Below are positions 45,923 to 58,042 of a stretch of 64,000 nt of DNA, in pieces. This DNA comes from Lasiodiplodia sp. COLG20 (lineage: Eukaryota > Ascomycota > Dothideomycetes > Botryosphaeriales > Botryosphaeriaceae), in assembly GCA_009801085.1 (NCBI GenBank), contig VNWV01000001.1:3596001-3660000 (forward strand), given 5' to 3'. Each line of letters starts with the position of its first letter. Position 1 is the first letter of the stretch. Under the pieces are notes generated by a model. The model saw only the letters and a program-made list of their open reading frames with translations, was not told the DNA's origin and did not search any database. The translations under genes and the position numbers were made by a program.

Positions 45923-48900
45923 GTCCTACCCACAAATCAGTCGACACGCGGAGAGCCGTATGAGTACACTCACCGCCAGCCTAGACATGCGCCCCTCTGC
46001 GTTGTGGGGGATATCAAAGCTCGCCGTGCTTTCGGAGTTCATGCGCGATCAGCAGGAGAACTTGTTTATCCTCGAGATTTGTTGGAGAGCTACGTCATAC
46101 CTGGAGGGTAATGTTCGGCTTAATTATTTTGCCGCGCCAATAGCAGCACCCGGAATTTGATACCGTAAGGCACCCCTTGTAGCCGTATGCCAGCTTCATA
46201 TTCTCTTTACATTGTATCGAATTCTATCCGTGGGGGGTCACCGGTGACTTGCAACGTATTAACCAACAGGCCCTTACTGTCGTAAACAAGTTTGCCAGTC
46301 TTATTTCCGATAAATCCGGGAGGAGCGGGAGTCTACTCCAGTAGTAAATGGCAGAGTTGATGCCACTCTGGGAAAGCAAGGCAGATTTGACCTGTTACTA
46401 CTGGCAGTTCATGCGAGGAAACTGTATAGCGAGGCTGAGGCTCAGCATCGCAGGAGAGTGGTACGACGGTATTCGTGTGCTGCAGCCCCCATAACCGCAG
46501 CAGATCTAATCATCATTCCTGGTCGGCCGCATCAGGCTGAGCTGGAGCCTAACGCAGCGAAACACCGCCAATCATTACATCCCGGATATGGTGTAACAGG
46601 TGCATGTGCAGCTGCTGGGGCAGTGCAAAAAGAAAAATTAGACGGAGAGCGAAAGACATGCAAGGCTGAGCGTCGTAGCGAGTGCCACGCGCACGACCCG
46701 CCCGTCAATCGCGGGTTGCCACGCTGCCACGACTGCATATGTAACGAGGCAGAACAGCAGGAACAATAACTTTGGTACCTTAAATTTTTGTCCGTTTACG
46801 CTAAGATATGATGTTTGGACACCTGGGTGTCCCCATACAAAAGATGAAACAACAGAGATGATGTGTTCCATCCGCCAAACTTTTGAAAGTTAGCTTATAC
46901 TTCACAACAATAAAAATTGAATGTGTATCCGTAATGAAGTTATAGGATATTGTCAGGTCAGTGAAATATATTACGATAGTAGCCGCATCTTGAAGACCGT
47001 AACTGTTCTAGGAAATTACAGCAAAAAAAAAAAAAAAAGATAAACCCGTAGTCTGACGCCAGTTGGTATAAGCAATGCTGATAGACATGGAAATTGAGAC
47101 CATTTATAGATGAGGTAATTCAAGGCTGAAACTCATCCCCGTGGGGACACGCAACGCCAACTATGTACTGCAGATGCCCTGTAATCCGCCGATCTTAAGG
47201 CATTATAAATCTAAATTATCTACGGATTTTACATCCATTGAAGCTCGGCTCCGCCTCTTTGCCCTCCGCCTCTTTGCCCTCCGCATGTCCGCTTCTCTGG
47301 TGGCATGGCGAGATTATTACTATACAATGCACGATTATGTTGACATGATATCAGGCCACGAGAGTTGTAGTCTTAGACGAGATTGCGGTATGAAACCCGG
47401 TCAAAAGAAAGAAGGCCATAATTTGACCCACAGAATAGGGTGTAGACGATTGCGGAAGATTGCTGAACTTCGTTGCTTGGCCTCCCATGGCGTATCATCA
47501 ATGGGATCAGGCCCCAGACTGTGTAAGTGGCATCCTCAAATAACCGATCAATCTTTTTCGCTGTTCCTGTCGACCAGGTCAGAGACTTGCAGACAGGAAA
47601 TCCAATGCCACTGACGACGAGCTGAGACCCGCTCTATTAAGCGCCCGTTCAACAAGCTCCGGGACCCTGGTATTCGATCGCTGCTCGATATCTGATAATG
47701 GACTCGTCAACCACTTATAAGAATACTCAGTACAGAACAGTTGGGCGACGTACGTATACGGACAACGTGGTATTCGAGGAGGCAATTAAGTTAAATGGTA
47801 CATCAGCAAATTTTCTAGCAAGCTGGCAGCGTAAACTGAGCTAACAGAGCGGAAATTAACGGATACCCTTTACTGTAACTCGAGTTGCTATTAGCGCCTC
47901 CCGCTCTTTCTACTCTTTTTACTCTTTTTACTCTCCCTACTTTTCTTACTTATTCTACTTATCCCGCTTATTCCGCTTATTCCGCTTATTCTAATAGTAG
48001 TTTAGTGTACGTTCTTTTATAAATAATACGAATATACGAAGATATAAAGACGTAAAAGAATATATAAATATACGAATATACGAATAAACGAACGAACGAA
48101 CGAATATTAGTCGCCGCCGAAATATACGTCTGCGTCAAATTTTTACGAATTACGTATATTTCGACTTACTTTTATAATAGCTCATTTCACCCGCTTCGCC
48201 TACTACTTACTCATTTCTCTAACCTCGCCTGCTACTTATTCATTCCTTTAGCCTTAACTGCTTATAGCCCGTGCCTCGCGCTTCGCCTGCTAAACCTTAA
48301 TTTTGAGCCTGGGAAATTTGCTGATGTAGTATCGGAACCAGGGAACTCACCGAGCATGGCTACGCCTACTCGCACTGGAGCAATAGTAGACCTACCGGGA
48401 AGAGTCGGCATGTCGACGGAGACATCTTCGACGCATCTGTATTCAGTTCTAAGAGGTGGTGTTGTATGATACACCTTTACCGCCAGCGATTGATACGGCT
48501 TTCTTTCAAGTGCAGCTTCTGAATATAGCATTCAATCGACTTCATGTGCTCCACGTTCAATGGTCTGACGCATCAGCAACTTTAATATTTCTATAATAGT
48601 TTACAAATGCAATTTAGAAACTGAGTAGAATGTATTCCGTCATGTATTAGTCTAGTATCTCTAGCCATAATTACATACACCCGGCTCGCACTGAAATTTC
48701 AAGTCGATGGAGATCATAGATGCATACCTGAATGGAAGCCTAGGTGCGCTATTAAATTTACGCTTTGTATGAATCACCACCGTCTTGTATCGGCCGCCTG
48801 TCTAAGCCAGAGTGGGCTTACAGAACAGAATTTTCAGCCCTTCGCAAATTTAAGTCCGCTTTACGGTCCTTTTATGCAAGGCTGTTTGGAGAAAAGGAGA

Positions 48901-49499
48901 GGATGTGAGTTGGGTGTGGATTTGGCTCCTTTTGCAACTCAATTCAAATTACCGTAATTTTATTAGTGCAAGATGCATAAGAAACCTACCAGTACAGTAC
49001 AGTACAGAGCCTGGAGATTTAGCCTATTGCAGTTGAAATATGCGCCCTGAAAACCACATTACGAGGCCGAAGTCCAGCCCCACCCAGTGCGAGCCGCATG
49101 CTGCAGCTGCTTGCCTGCTCTATTATTCTGTTGCAGTTGCGTGCGTCTACATCAATCAACTTCGATCGTAAGGGCAGTATTGTGATACTCGGCTGCATTA
49201 GAACTAGCGTGGCGTTGCTTCGCCTCCTTTTGTTCTGGGCTCCCCACATCCCAGCTGCCTCCTCTTCCAATGGAAGGCGACACAGCCCCGCGCTTAGCCG
49301 TGCGAGCCCCACCTTTGGGACTCCACAAATCAAGCAAGGCATACATGGCATCGCCTAAGTGGGCGTTCTATTGCGATCATAACGAGCATGCGAGGCTGAG
49401 GAATGCAATGCTTTGCCAGGGAGTATTCACATATCCATCGTGGCGTCGCGTCTCCCCTAATTTTCCTTGTTATGTACCTTTCTCTTCAATATCCCTGAC
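45923..49499. other. Gene-free stretch, about 3.6 kb
   Basis: No supported gene. Contains a 16-base poly-A near 47022, a 15-bp tandem duplication (GCCTCTTTGCCCTCC) at about 47254-47284, the low-complexity block 47885-48115, and a short TACAG microsatellite near 48990. ORFs such as 48262-48531 (minus), 47141-47614 (plus) and 49019-49351 (minus) have no recognisable family. Confidence 0.5.
47885..48115. repeat. Low-complexity pyrimidine / AT-rich block
   Basis: From about 47895 to 47995 the plus strand is almost all pyrimidine with repeated CTTTTTACT and CGCTTATTC units. It is followed by an A/T-rich stretch with ATACGAATATACGAA repeats and four CGAA units near 48090. It may be a decayed transposon end or simple-sequence expansion. 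Confidence 0.6.
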
Positions 49500-50611
49500 A
49501 TGTCCGGTCTTGAGGCAATCGGAGCGATCGCTAGCGTCTCGCAGCTTCTTCAATATACGGCGACCCTTATCTCCAAACTTCACTCACTGTACCGCAATGT
49601 TGAACAATCCGGAAAACGCTGCAAGCTGTATCGGGAGCAGATCAATCAACTCTTGAACATAGCGAGTCTCATAGATTCATTACGAGAAGTACTGCACTCG
49701 GAGGTTATTACCACCCACGTCCAAGCGCTTTTGAGGACCATCGATAATATTAACAAAGAGCTGAGACAAAGATGCGCCGGTGATCTTTCAAGAAGATGGA
49801 GAAGATACCTAGAAGCCGTGCGGTGGGGAAAAACAGAAGAGGCCATCCTGAGGGGCTTTGAGGACCTCGAAAGAGACAAGAACTGCCTTACCCTATCTAT
49901 TCTGGCAACTTACGGTACCCTTATATGCCGAATCGACAGGAATGTTGGAGATGGCCTTCCCCAACTACAAGCCCAAGTCGGAAAGATTGAGCGGACGTTG
50001 AGCAACTGCTCCATCTCTGTAAACGAGAAAGAGAGAACCGAAGAAATTTCCGCCTTTCCCAACAAGAGTGATTGTCCTCATCTAAACCGCTTCAGAATGC
50101 ATAAGGCTAACGGATACAACAAAGAAGTACGTACTGGTAATTTTCACACTTCTCAGAAACATGACAAATCTGCAATGGATATTGACAATATTCAAAGGTT
50201 ACGATCCGAGGTCTGCGAGATGTGCAACCGGTGTCGCAAACCGAAAACTCCAACGGGCATGAACTTGCTGAAACGCAGAGCGCCGACGGATTTTCCGATT
50301 CCATGTCCGAATCCCGCTTCTCCATACAACTACGCAGTCCAGCAAGGAGCGACAGCTACGAAATCATTCCGGAGACCACTCTTACCGACGAGTCTCCTCC
50401 ATCAAATCAATCATGGTCAGGGAACACGGCTTCCGAGGCGGCCGTACAGATAAACGGAAATGTTGGGAAAACAGATGCCATCGACTCAACCCTTGCCAAC
50501 TGCTGCTGGAGTCAGAACGAGGCCAAGGGCCAGAGCAGGCAGGTCAACGGGGAGATCTTGGATGCCAAATTTGCTATCATGTTTTTATGTCCGACCCTTT
50601 CAAGCCCTTGA
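49500..50611 (+). CDS. SesA-like protein with two C-terminal HET-s-like repeats (paralog)
   Basis: Exon 1 49500-50126 (209 codons), intron 50127-50197 (donor GTACGT, acceptor AAG), exon 2 50198-50611; 346 residues. The start MSGLEAIGAIASVSQLLQYTATLI and the block GFEDLERDKNCLTLSILATYGTLI mirror the gene at 35325-36386, whose exon 1 is the same length to the base. The linker is polar. Two repeats close the protein: NTASEAAVQING (Gly 296) and NEAKGQSRQVNG (Gly 327), the second aligning well with HET-s repeat 2 (E-S-R-V-x-x-G). If the intron were not removed, the frame would run on to 50453 and lose the repeats, so the repeats support the AAG splice. Expected role as for its paralog: cell-death effector under NLR control. 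Confidence 0.7.
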
Positions 50612-51921
50612 ATTATCATCGGAACGCTTTCTTAACCTACTAGAGCCCCACGCACGCTTTACGGAGTTTTGTCGAGATCTCACGTCTACTGTTCGTAATG
50701 TACTGGAGGAATTTTGGCTGCATTCATTGTACAACACCTTGGCAATATCATATTTCACACTCAACTGAACCGCCTGGTGTCTTGATGGCAGTAGCTGCAG
50801 AGTGCTTCGCCGCATCCTTGCCTTCCTGTGTGCTTGCAGTCTGACCACCCTCTCTCTGCTCAACGTGGCACCAGCCGGATCAGAAGACCACTGCGAGGCT
50901 GACAACGAGGCGCACGGCAACTGAAGGGGATGCGCGAGGCAGAAATGTCCCCACTCCTGTGTGAAATGAGCGGCCAAAGATATGCATGCATGCTGCAGCA
51001 GCGGGCGCGCATGCGAGAAAAAGAGGCTGGGAGGGGAGTGGTGGGAGCACGAACGTCGGCCGGGGGAAGCCGGGGTGATGCGGCGAAGCAAAAAGCCCCC
51101 AATCGTGTGTAACCGCCCGTACATCCTGGCTTTTTCGTCAGTCAGCCACGCGCCCGCCACGACGCCGGCTCGCATGCGGGACGGTGCAGTGATGTGCAAG
51201 CGAGGATGGCGCGCAACGATGGCTCGGACCGGCGGAGATCGCATCATCGCCGATTGCGAAAGAGCAGCCAATTAGGGGGAGGACCCCGAGGCTTGAGCCG
51301 CACGGCTGAGATTCTTCGTGCTTTCCGGTACGCGCTGCTTCACTCACGCTTTATGCACTTATACGCATCTTTGTTTTTCTTCTAGGGTGTACACTGTCCT
51401 TTGAAGACTATGCTTTAAGGCCTCTTGAATCATTTGTTCCACTTTCACTTCATGGTGTTTCATTCAGCCTTTCATGTAGACCAATAAACACGTTTTAATT
51501 GATAGTAGTAAGGTGACACCTTATCACTGGTCCGAGAAACGCAGTACGACAGACCATTCAACCACTACGCTGGACGTCAGCTTACACAAGGGCAAGTGTT
51601 TTGTTTTCCGAGGCTGAGTGGAATATAAAACATGGCCTCCGCCAGGCAGCTTCAGTTTTGCAATATTAAATCTTGAACATCACAGAAACAAGCTATCAAA
51701 GGAGGGATTTTTACATGTATATAAACGCACGTAGCATTCATCAATGATGAAGACTTGAGCAACCCGAAAAAGAATACTGGCATCTGATCAGTTAAACAGA
51801 AAAGTCCCATACACATTGCTAGCCAAAAGATTTGGCGCTATCTATCTATTGTGTGCCCTATCCTCACAGAAGAATATATGTACTTGGTCTATACAAAGAT
51901 TACGGTGTAGTAGAAATGTAT
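50612..51921. other. Intergenic, about 1.3 kb
   Basis: No gene supported. The 223-residue minus-strand ORF 50600-51271 overlaps the end of the SesA-like gene and has no family features. Confidence 0.45.
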
Positions 51922-52637
51922 TCAAGCCGCAGTCACAGTGTCAATCATCACGCTCGCCGGGGTCACACCGAGCCTCGTTGACATCTCCGCCGACGTCGCT
52001 GCATCCGTCGCCTTCGGAGTCCTGCACCTGGACACCAGCTTACTTCCTTCTGTTCTGGATCTGCACTCCAGACCAGGTGCACATCCTCCATCCTCGTTAC
52101 AGGTCCAGCCCTCCAGACACGCAGCGGTGCAACACTTTCCCTCAGGCCAGCATGGCACAGTTATTGTCTTCTCAGCGATGCAGACTGACTGCGCATCGCA
52201 CATATCGTTCGGAAAGACCGTCTTGCCGTGACGTGTACATGTCGAGAAGGCACCATCCCAGTAGAGAACTGTCGTGTTCGCGCGCGCGTTCTCAACGGCC
52301 TGGTACACAGGTGGTGTAATCGACGCCGCCAAGATTGCGAGAACAAGGAAGACTGCACCGATGGTGGTGTATGGATGGTGTTTGAGGAACCAAGGCTTGA
52401 GGCGCTGACGCCAGAGATTGATGAACGGTCGAGTTGTGGCTCTCAGGGAGCAGAAAATGATGTTGTAGGTGCGGGAATGATCGTGATAATCGCTATTCAC
52501 TTTTAGCTCTCTGTTCGTTCCATAAGACGTGTGTTAGATGCTGACCCATTGTACTGCCTTGAACTCCCGTAGGCTGAATTATCAGACCATTGCCTTTCCT
52601 GAAAAGCCTGAGGCCTCGATTCGAGGGGTGTATCCAT
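51922..52637 (-). CDS. Single-pass membrane protein with cysteine-rich outer domain
   Basis: The main exon (52510-51922) encodes a short basic inner part, one membrane helix (TIGAVFLVLAILAASITPPV) and an outer region of about 100 residues with about a dozen cysteines (CTRHGKTVFPNDMC, CWPEGKCCTAACLEGWTC). An upstream exon from ATG 52637 (MDTPLESRPQ) can be joined in frame through a 44-nt intron, 52511-52554, with a weak GTACAA donor, branch CTAAC and acceptor CAG, giving 223 residues. Unspliced, that first segment reads DNSAYGSSRQYNGS, a perfect match to the island's repeat consensus, and then stops at 52503-52505. The two readings are exclusive: either the motif is coding in a short ORF or part of it is intron. 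Family not recognised. Confidence 0.5.
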
Positions 52638-54448
52638 GTTTTCCTGGCGGAGATTCAGATACAGTGACTGCAACAAGAGGAATTGATTTACACAATATGT
52701 AGGAGAACAGATAAGAATAGATTCTGATGATGGAAGTTCAAAGATATGGAATACCGTTATATACTTCACCTGCTGTCGAAGGAGCACAGCTCATTCATCC
52801 GATCACGCGCCCATTGTAGCCGCCAGGATCTGGTGTGGTGGGTCGGACCTTGACCTTGACCCTTCTGCTGGATCCTGGCGTTGGTAATCTTGATTGAAAG
52901 AGGGAATATGCAAATGCATTGAATTGGAAACTGAACATTAATGCATCGTGAACAACACGTAAACCTTTAGTGACACCGGGCTCTGATCATTTTTGCAACT
53001 GCAAAGGCTCAGAAACTTCCAATCATTAACATAGTAACACTGCTAAGCGGGGGATAGGCCTAAGGGTTCTGTCGTCAACTATAGCCAGGGAGAAAATGAA
53101 TAGTACACTATTCAGCTCAGATGTTCCGTTCTAGCCCCACAGTGAATAGTACGCTTCCGAAGCTGTCTTTCGGAAGGAATAAGGCAATCAAGCCATCTAC
53201 GAAAAGCAGAAGCTCTATTATTTCGGGAAAAGACTATCAGTGGGTTTGCCGTAAAGAGATGAGGCGCAGATCTGATCTCGCAGCGTGGTCTGGAAGTAGG
53301 CAAATAAGCGAATTGCTTTTCTCCTACCCCTGTATGTACAGTCGGCACACAAAGGATGTGAACAAGTTACGGGAATAAGGACTTGCCGAGCGCCATCGCC
53401 TAAAATAGCAATAAAATTTGTAACTGGATCCTTCTTCAAGTTACAATAATGGGAATGAACTAAAAGGGTCGGATTACGGCTACAGATGGCGAATCAGGCG
53501 TAGAGCCACAGTCGTGAAACCCGCTGCGAACATGCTGCCTTCGAATCGGAATATGACTATGGTGAGCACAGCCTCCAAAGGCACTGTGGCTACTGGCATA
53601 CTACCGGTTATCTTACCCTGCAGGAGTTCGTGTTGAGAAGAAGTGTGGATTGCGTAGCGGCCAGAAGCGTCTGGCAAAAATAGTCAGCCTGCCGCGTGTT
53701 GCCTGATTTCCTGCCGTCGGGCCAAGAAAAGCTGTCTCGCCGACTATTCCTTCAAGCTTCTTTCAGCCAGCCTCATGCTGGCCAGACGCATTCTTCAGGT
53801 AGGTAGGGGTCGAAGACTGACTGGTCACCAGCTTCACCATTCCTTCCGCCATGGCACGCCTGTGGCGTATCGCGCAAATGTGGAGCGGAAGCTCGGTCGC
53901 TCGTGAAGAAAATCCGCTGCATTGGTTGACCTTTTCCCTTTTTGTAAAGTATGGGAATCACTAAAAATGGCGCGAACCTTAAGAGGTAATTCCAATCGCG
54001 ATCATAAAACTGTGGGTAAAGCATTACGAAACCAACCTTTGAGCCTTATCGCCATAGCCGCAGTCATTTTCAAAAGTTGTTGGCTCACAGATTTCCAGGA
54101 CGTACAGACGCCTCAATCAGACGTAGAAAAATTACAGGTCATTTCAAAAACTTCGGAACACTCTTTACTCTTTTATTGAATTGCAAAAGTACGACAAAAT
54201 ACTCCGGTTTAGTGTCAGCATGGAACTTTATGTTTCTGAAATCTTCTTATACTCAAGGCGGAAGCACAAGAAGAGACTGAGATCAAGGTAGATATAAAAT
54301 ACGATATCCAGTCCTTATCATTGGTTCAACAACCATTGAGCATTTCATCTACAATTAATGCTAGTTTCTTGCCATCATTATCCTCGTGGTATATGGAGAC
54401 ATAACTCGAATTTCGTATATAATAGCCAAATGAATTGCATTACTGGCC
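52638..54448. other. Intergenic, about 1.8 kb
   Basis: No supported gene; only short ORFs without family features. AT-richer towards 54180-54440. Confidence 0.5.
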
Positions 54449-55717
54449 TCACAAAGTGACAACGATCTTCTGTGCCGACACGCCTTGTTTATGCCTTTCC
54501 ATAGCACCCTGAAGTGCCTCCAACCCGGAACCAAAGACGAGAGGGTCAGGCTTGGCCCGGAACAGCCCCTTTGCTAACGCCTGCGGGAGATACTTGCGCC
54601 AGACGGCATCTGCAACGTGCTCATTGTCCGGAAGGGGAATCGTGTATGACACGGCTGTTTCGAGATATCTCAGCAAACCAGCGTTCCACAAACAGAAGGG
54701 CTTGCCGTGTAACTTACTCATGAGAGGCTGAATGCTCTTTGGAATGTTCTCCGGGAAGGGGTACAACACTACAGCTACCTTGGCGGGCTGGAAATCATCC
54801 AGAATGGCGCCGATCTGATTGTAGGTACCCTGCTCGGAGATGCAGTCGAAGACGCCAACGAAGCTGTCCGCCCGCTTGTCCAACGCCGTGACAATCTGAT
54901 GATTAGCGTCTGGAGATCTGTAATCGAACACTTCATTCGCGCCGAGAGACCTGACGAAGTCGTGATTGCGCGCCGACGCGGTGGCGATGACATACAGGCC
55001 GGAGGCCCGAGCAAGCTGGATGACAGCGGTGCCGACGGAAGACGCGGCGCCCCATACGAGGAGAGTACCGTTGTCCGTAGTGGAGCGGGTACCGTCGGCT
55101 GGGGGTAGAGGAAGATTGAGAACAGTCTTTCCGTAGAGACCGGCTGCCGCGGTTGAGAGAGCCAAGGGGAGGACGACGGCCTGTTCGAAAGAAAGATCGT
55201 CGGGTATCGGAGACACCAGAATCTCGGGTACGCAACTGTAGAGCTGGAAGCCACCGTTGCCTTGGTTCTGGCTCAAGATGGCGTGGCAGAGACTATTGAC
55301 TTAAATGAGCGGGCTGTGCGCGTTTTATTGAGGGGCGATGTTTGAAAAGACGTACGCTATCACGCGCTGGCCTTTTTTGAGACGAGTTACGCCCTCTCCG
55401 ACTTCTTCAACAACGCCAGCAATGTCGGAACCGAGGATGGCAGGATAAGTGACAGGCAGAGTCTCTTTATCCCTGTGTCTGCTTAGCGCTACTCTCTCTC
55501 GATTAGTGAAGGGATCTTACTGGATGAGCCAGTCGATTGGGTTCTGCACAGATAATCAGTGTTGTATATAGTTTCGTGAAAGAGATGTGCTTACAATTGC
55601 CAACGCAGCGTTCTTAATGACGACTTCTCCAGGTCCAGCCTTCCAATCCGGAGCTTCTGCCACCTTGAGGGGCTTCACTCGCGGGCCATTAATCCAGGCT
55701 GCTTGATTCTTCGTCAT
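54449..55717 (-). CDS. Zinc-type alcohol dehydrogenase-like (MDR) oxidoreductase, CipB-like
   Basis: Four exons: 55717-55595, 55543-55521, 55472-55356 and 55292-54449; 368 residues, all phases close. N-terminal GroES-like fold (GPGEVVIKNAALAINPIDW, YPAILGSDIAGVVEEVGEGVTRLKKGQRV), then the nucleotide-binding fold with LVWGAASSVGTAVIQLARASGL (G-x-x-x-x-x-G-x-x-x-x-Q-L-A). The cysteine/histidine ligands of the catalytic zinc and the four-cysteine structural zinc lobe are absent, so it is an NADPH-dependent enoyl- or quinone-reductase type rather than a true alcohol dehydrogenase. Exon 2 is only 23 nt. Similar genes serve as enoyl reductases in polyketide clusters and in phenolic catabolism; the substrate here is unknown. 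Confidence 0.85.
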
Positions 55718-56721
55718 GGTTTGTGGAAAGAAGAACAAAGTTTCTGCAGAACAAAGTTTGTTTGCTTCTTTGAGTTGGCAGGCTTCTCTTCTTCATTTAT
55801 AAGAAGCGCAGCGAACGGAGTTGAGAGGATTGCATTCCTCAGCTGCTCACGGTGACGAACATCATAGAAGCGGATTGATAAGCGGACTGAGAGGAAGCTC
55901 CACGAGTCAAGGCGGTTGAACGCGAGCAGGCTCGCTGTCGCGCCTTCATGGCGAGGCTAAGTCCGCCGGATGCAGCATTTGAGACCGTGCGCCACGGGAT
56001 TCTTACCAATCGGCTGGGGTATTATACGCTTTGGCTAAAATAAACTTTTAATTTCTTATACGATGAGGTCTTTATCAGCCGAGAAATGTTGAAGTCATCA
56101 AGGTGCAGGTAATGGTGTAGTGCGTGGTCGGCCGAGGTAAATCTTCGGAAGGACGTTCTCAAAACAAGTGGCTCCACTAGCAACAATAAGGGTTAAGCGG
56201 AAGCTAGAATCTCTTTGTTCCGCCTATTGGCTGCGGATGCTAACGGAATCTATGGAGGATTGGATCCGACTACAGCTTTTAATTTATTTTGAAGCCCAAA
56301 CGGCCCAGTCTTCATCTAAATGTGTCTCAGCCGTTGCGTCGACATAAAACTCTTTGGCTTTGCACGGTGGTTTCTATGATTTCATATTACACGAGACTAA
56401 TGTGAGCAATGCTGCTAATGTTGAAAGGTTAAATGGTCTTCACGGTGTTAGTGATCACCGCTATCACTGGAAAGATTCCACGTCTAAAAAAGATCCTTCC
56501 TCGCAACAGTTTGAGATCACGCTTCAGTACAGGAATTCAGACTTTTGCAGTAAAATTTCGTCTACGCAGATTGTATTTGTAACGTCACTCTTACGCTAAT
56601 AAACATAGTCTCTTGCATCCATGGATAATCTTCCGTATCGCCAATGAAATCTGTCACAAATATCAGCGCCAACCCAAGAATGAAATTATCTACAAATCAT
56701 TTGCACACCTAGATCTATCCT
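55718..56721. other. Intergenic, about 1 kb
   Basis: Promoter of the MDR gene and 3' side of the EthD gene. No gene supported. Confidence 0.5.
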
Positions 56722-57075
56722 TCAGGGACCGCTACCAAGAACCTTCTTCTCCTTGGAGAAGATTGGCACAGCGCTGGCGAATTTTGGAATGTCGGCGTAG
56801 ATGAGCTTGCCGGTCTCAGAATTGTGCAGAGACTCGAAAGCCTCGGCAGTGGTCCATTCGACGCGGGTGGCGACCTCGTAGATACAATCGGCAGCCAGCT
56901 CGACAACCTCCCACTTGAGGAAATCGTCTGGGTAATGTTTTGCGATCAGAGGCATATGGTGCTTGACGTAGTACTCCTTGTCGAACATGGAACCCCTGGG
57001 GAAGAGGACCTGTTCTGGTATGAATATACGCTCGTCTTATAAGTAAGGGAAACATACGAGGTACTTGACAGTCAT
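56722..57075 (-). CDS. EthD-domain protein
   Basis: Exons 57075-57058 (MTVKYL) and 57009-56722, intron 57010-57057 (GTATGT...CAG); 101 residues, the usual size. The single dimeric alpha/beta-barrel domain is recognisable: VLFPRGSMFDKEYYVKHHMPLIAKHY with the conserved HMPL, WTTAEAFESLHNSETGKLIYADIPKF and the terminal ...GSGP. EthD proteins act as small cyclases, dehydratases or stabilising partners in degradation of ethers and in polyketide tailoring. Its position between oxidoreductases and a monooxygenase suggests a pathway role. Confidence 0.85.
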
Positions 57076-58042
57076 TGTGATGGTTGAGTGGGTTATCTCT
57101 GAGTGTGAGAGAGGGAAAAGAAAAGCTGGTGTTTGAAGATATTTACCGCAGAATGGCCCTTTATTTAAAGAATTCAAAGACTGTTTCTGGGAATCATCCA
57201 GAGACTGGCTTCCACGTTGCGGACATGGCCGAAGTTTAGCCTCGGTCAGCTATCGGCGTACAGCTCTATCGTGGAACGTGGCAGGCTACCTCCTTGATTC
57301 CATAGAGCTTAAAATTAAAAATATGGCTACCGAAGTACTGGGAGCTAATGCCAACCAAGCAGAGACGAGTCTTCGAGTCAAACACGACAGGCGGCTTCAC
57401 CGAAAGACTTGATCAAGTTCTGACGAGATTTCCTCCTCAGAGGCCTCAACTGGTAAGAGTCGTCGGCAATAATCCAATATCGATGGGGAAACGCGAGACT
57501 TAAAGACTTTGATCGAGCATGATACAAGGCGGCTAAGCAAAAGTCAAGTTGATTCAATGATGAACAGCGAACTGCCGATCCAATCAGATTTTGTAGTGAC
57601 TTGATTAAGGCACGAGCCTAACCATATCGGCGACCCGGGCATGCGGGGCCTTCGGAATGTGCGGAGCTTAGATTTAGCTACCTAATGATAACATGCCGAA
57701 TCTTACCCTTTTAACATTAAACGCTAGTGCTCGACGGAACGACTCAAGTGTCGGTGACGACACGCCCATCCTTAGAAATCGAGGAGCACGGGTCTCCTCC
57801 GCCCTTCTAACCACTCCCGAAGAATACCCTCGCTCAGAAGTTGTACCTTCGGCGCTGTTGCACTTTTCTATGACGCACTTTCGGCGATGAACTCTGCTTA
57901 ACAAACAAACTCGGACTTTCGAAGTGCCTATCGCCGTCCGTTACCATGATGTCTTCCGTTTCAACTAAGCGTCCCCTATGTATATAGCGCTATCATCTGC
58001 CAAGTATCGCATCATCACTCTGCAGAAAACGAGACACCGAAA
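57076..58042. other. Bidirectional promoter region between EthD and SDR genes
   Basis: About 0.97 kb between two divergent genes. Two overlapping ORFs near 57674-57904 are not convincing. A TATATA-like element (GTATATAGCG, about 57978-57987) lies some 60 bp before the SDR start. Confidence 0.5.

Noticed and set aside
47885..48115. Possible CRISPR or tRNA-like structure in the repetitive block
   Set aside because: Repeats are short, irregular and contiguous without spacers; the sequence is eukaryotic and no cloverleaf could be drawn.
50600..51271. 223-residue minus-strand ORF
   Set aside because: Overlaps the SesA-like gene end, low-complexity H/S/R-rich composition, no family features.
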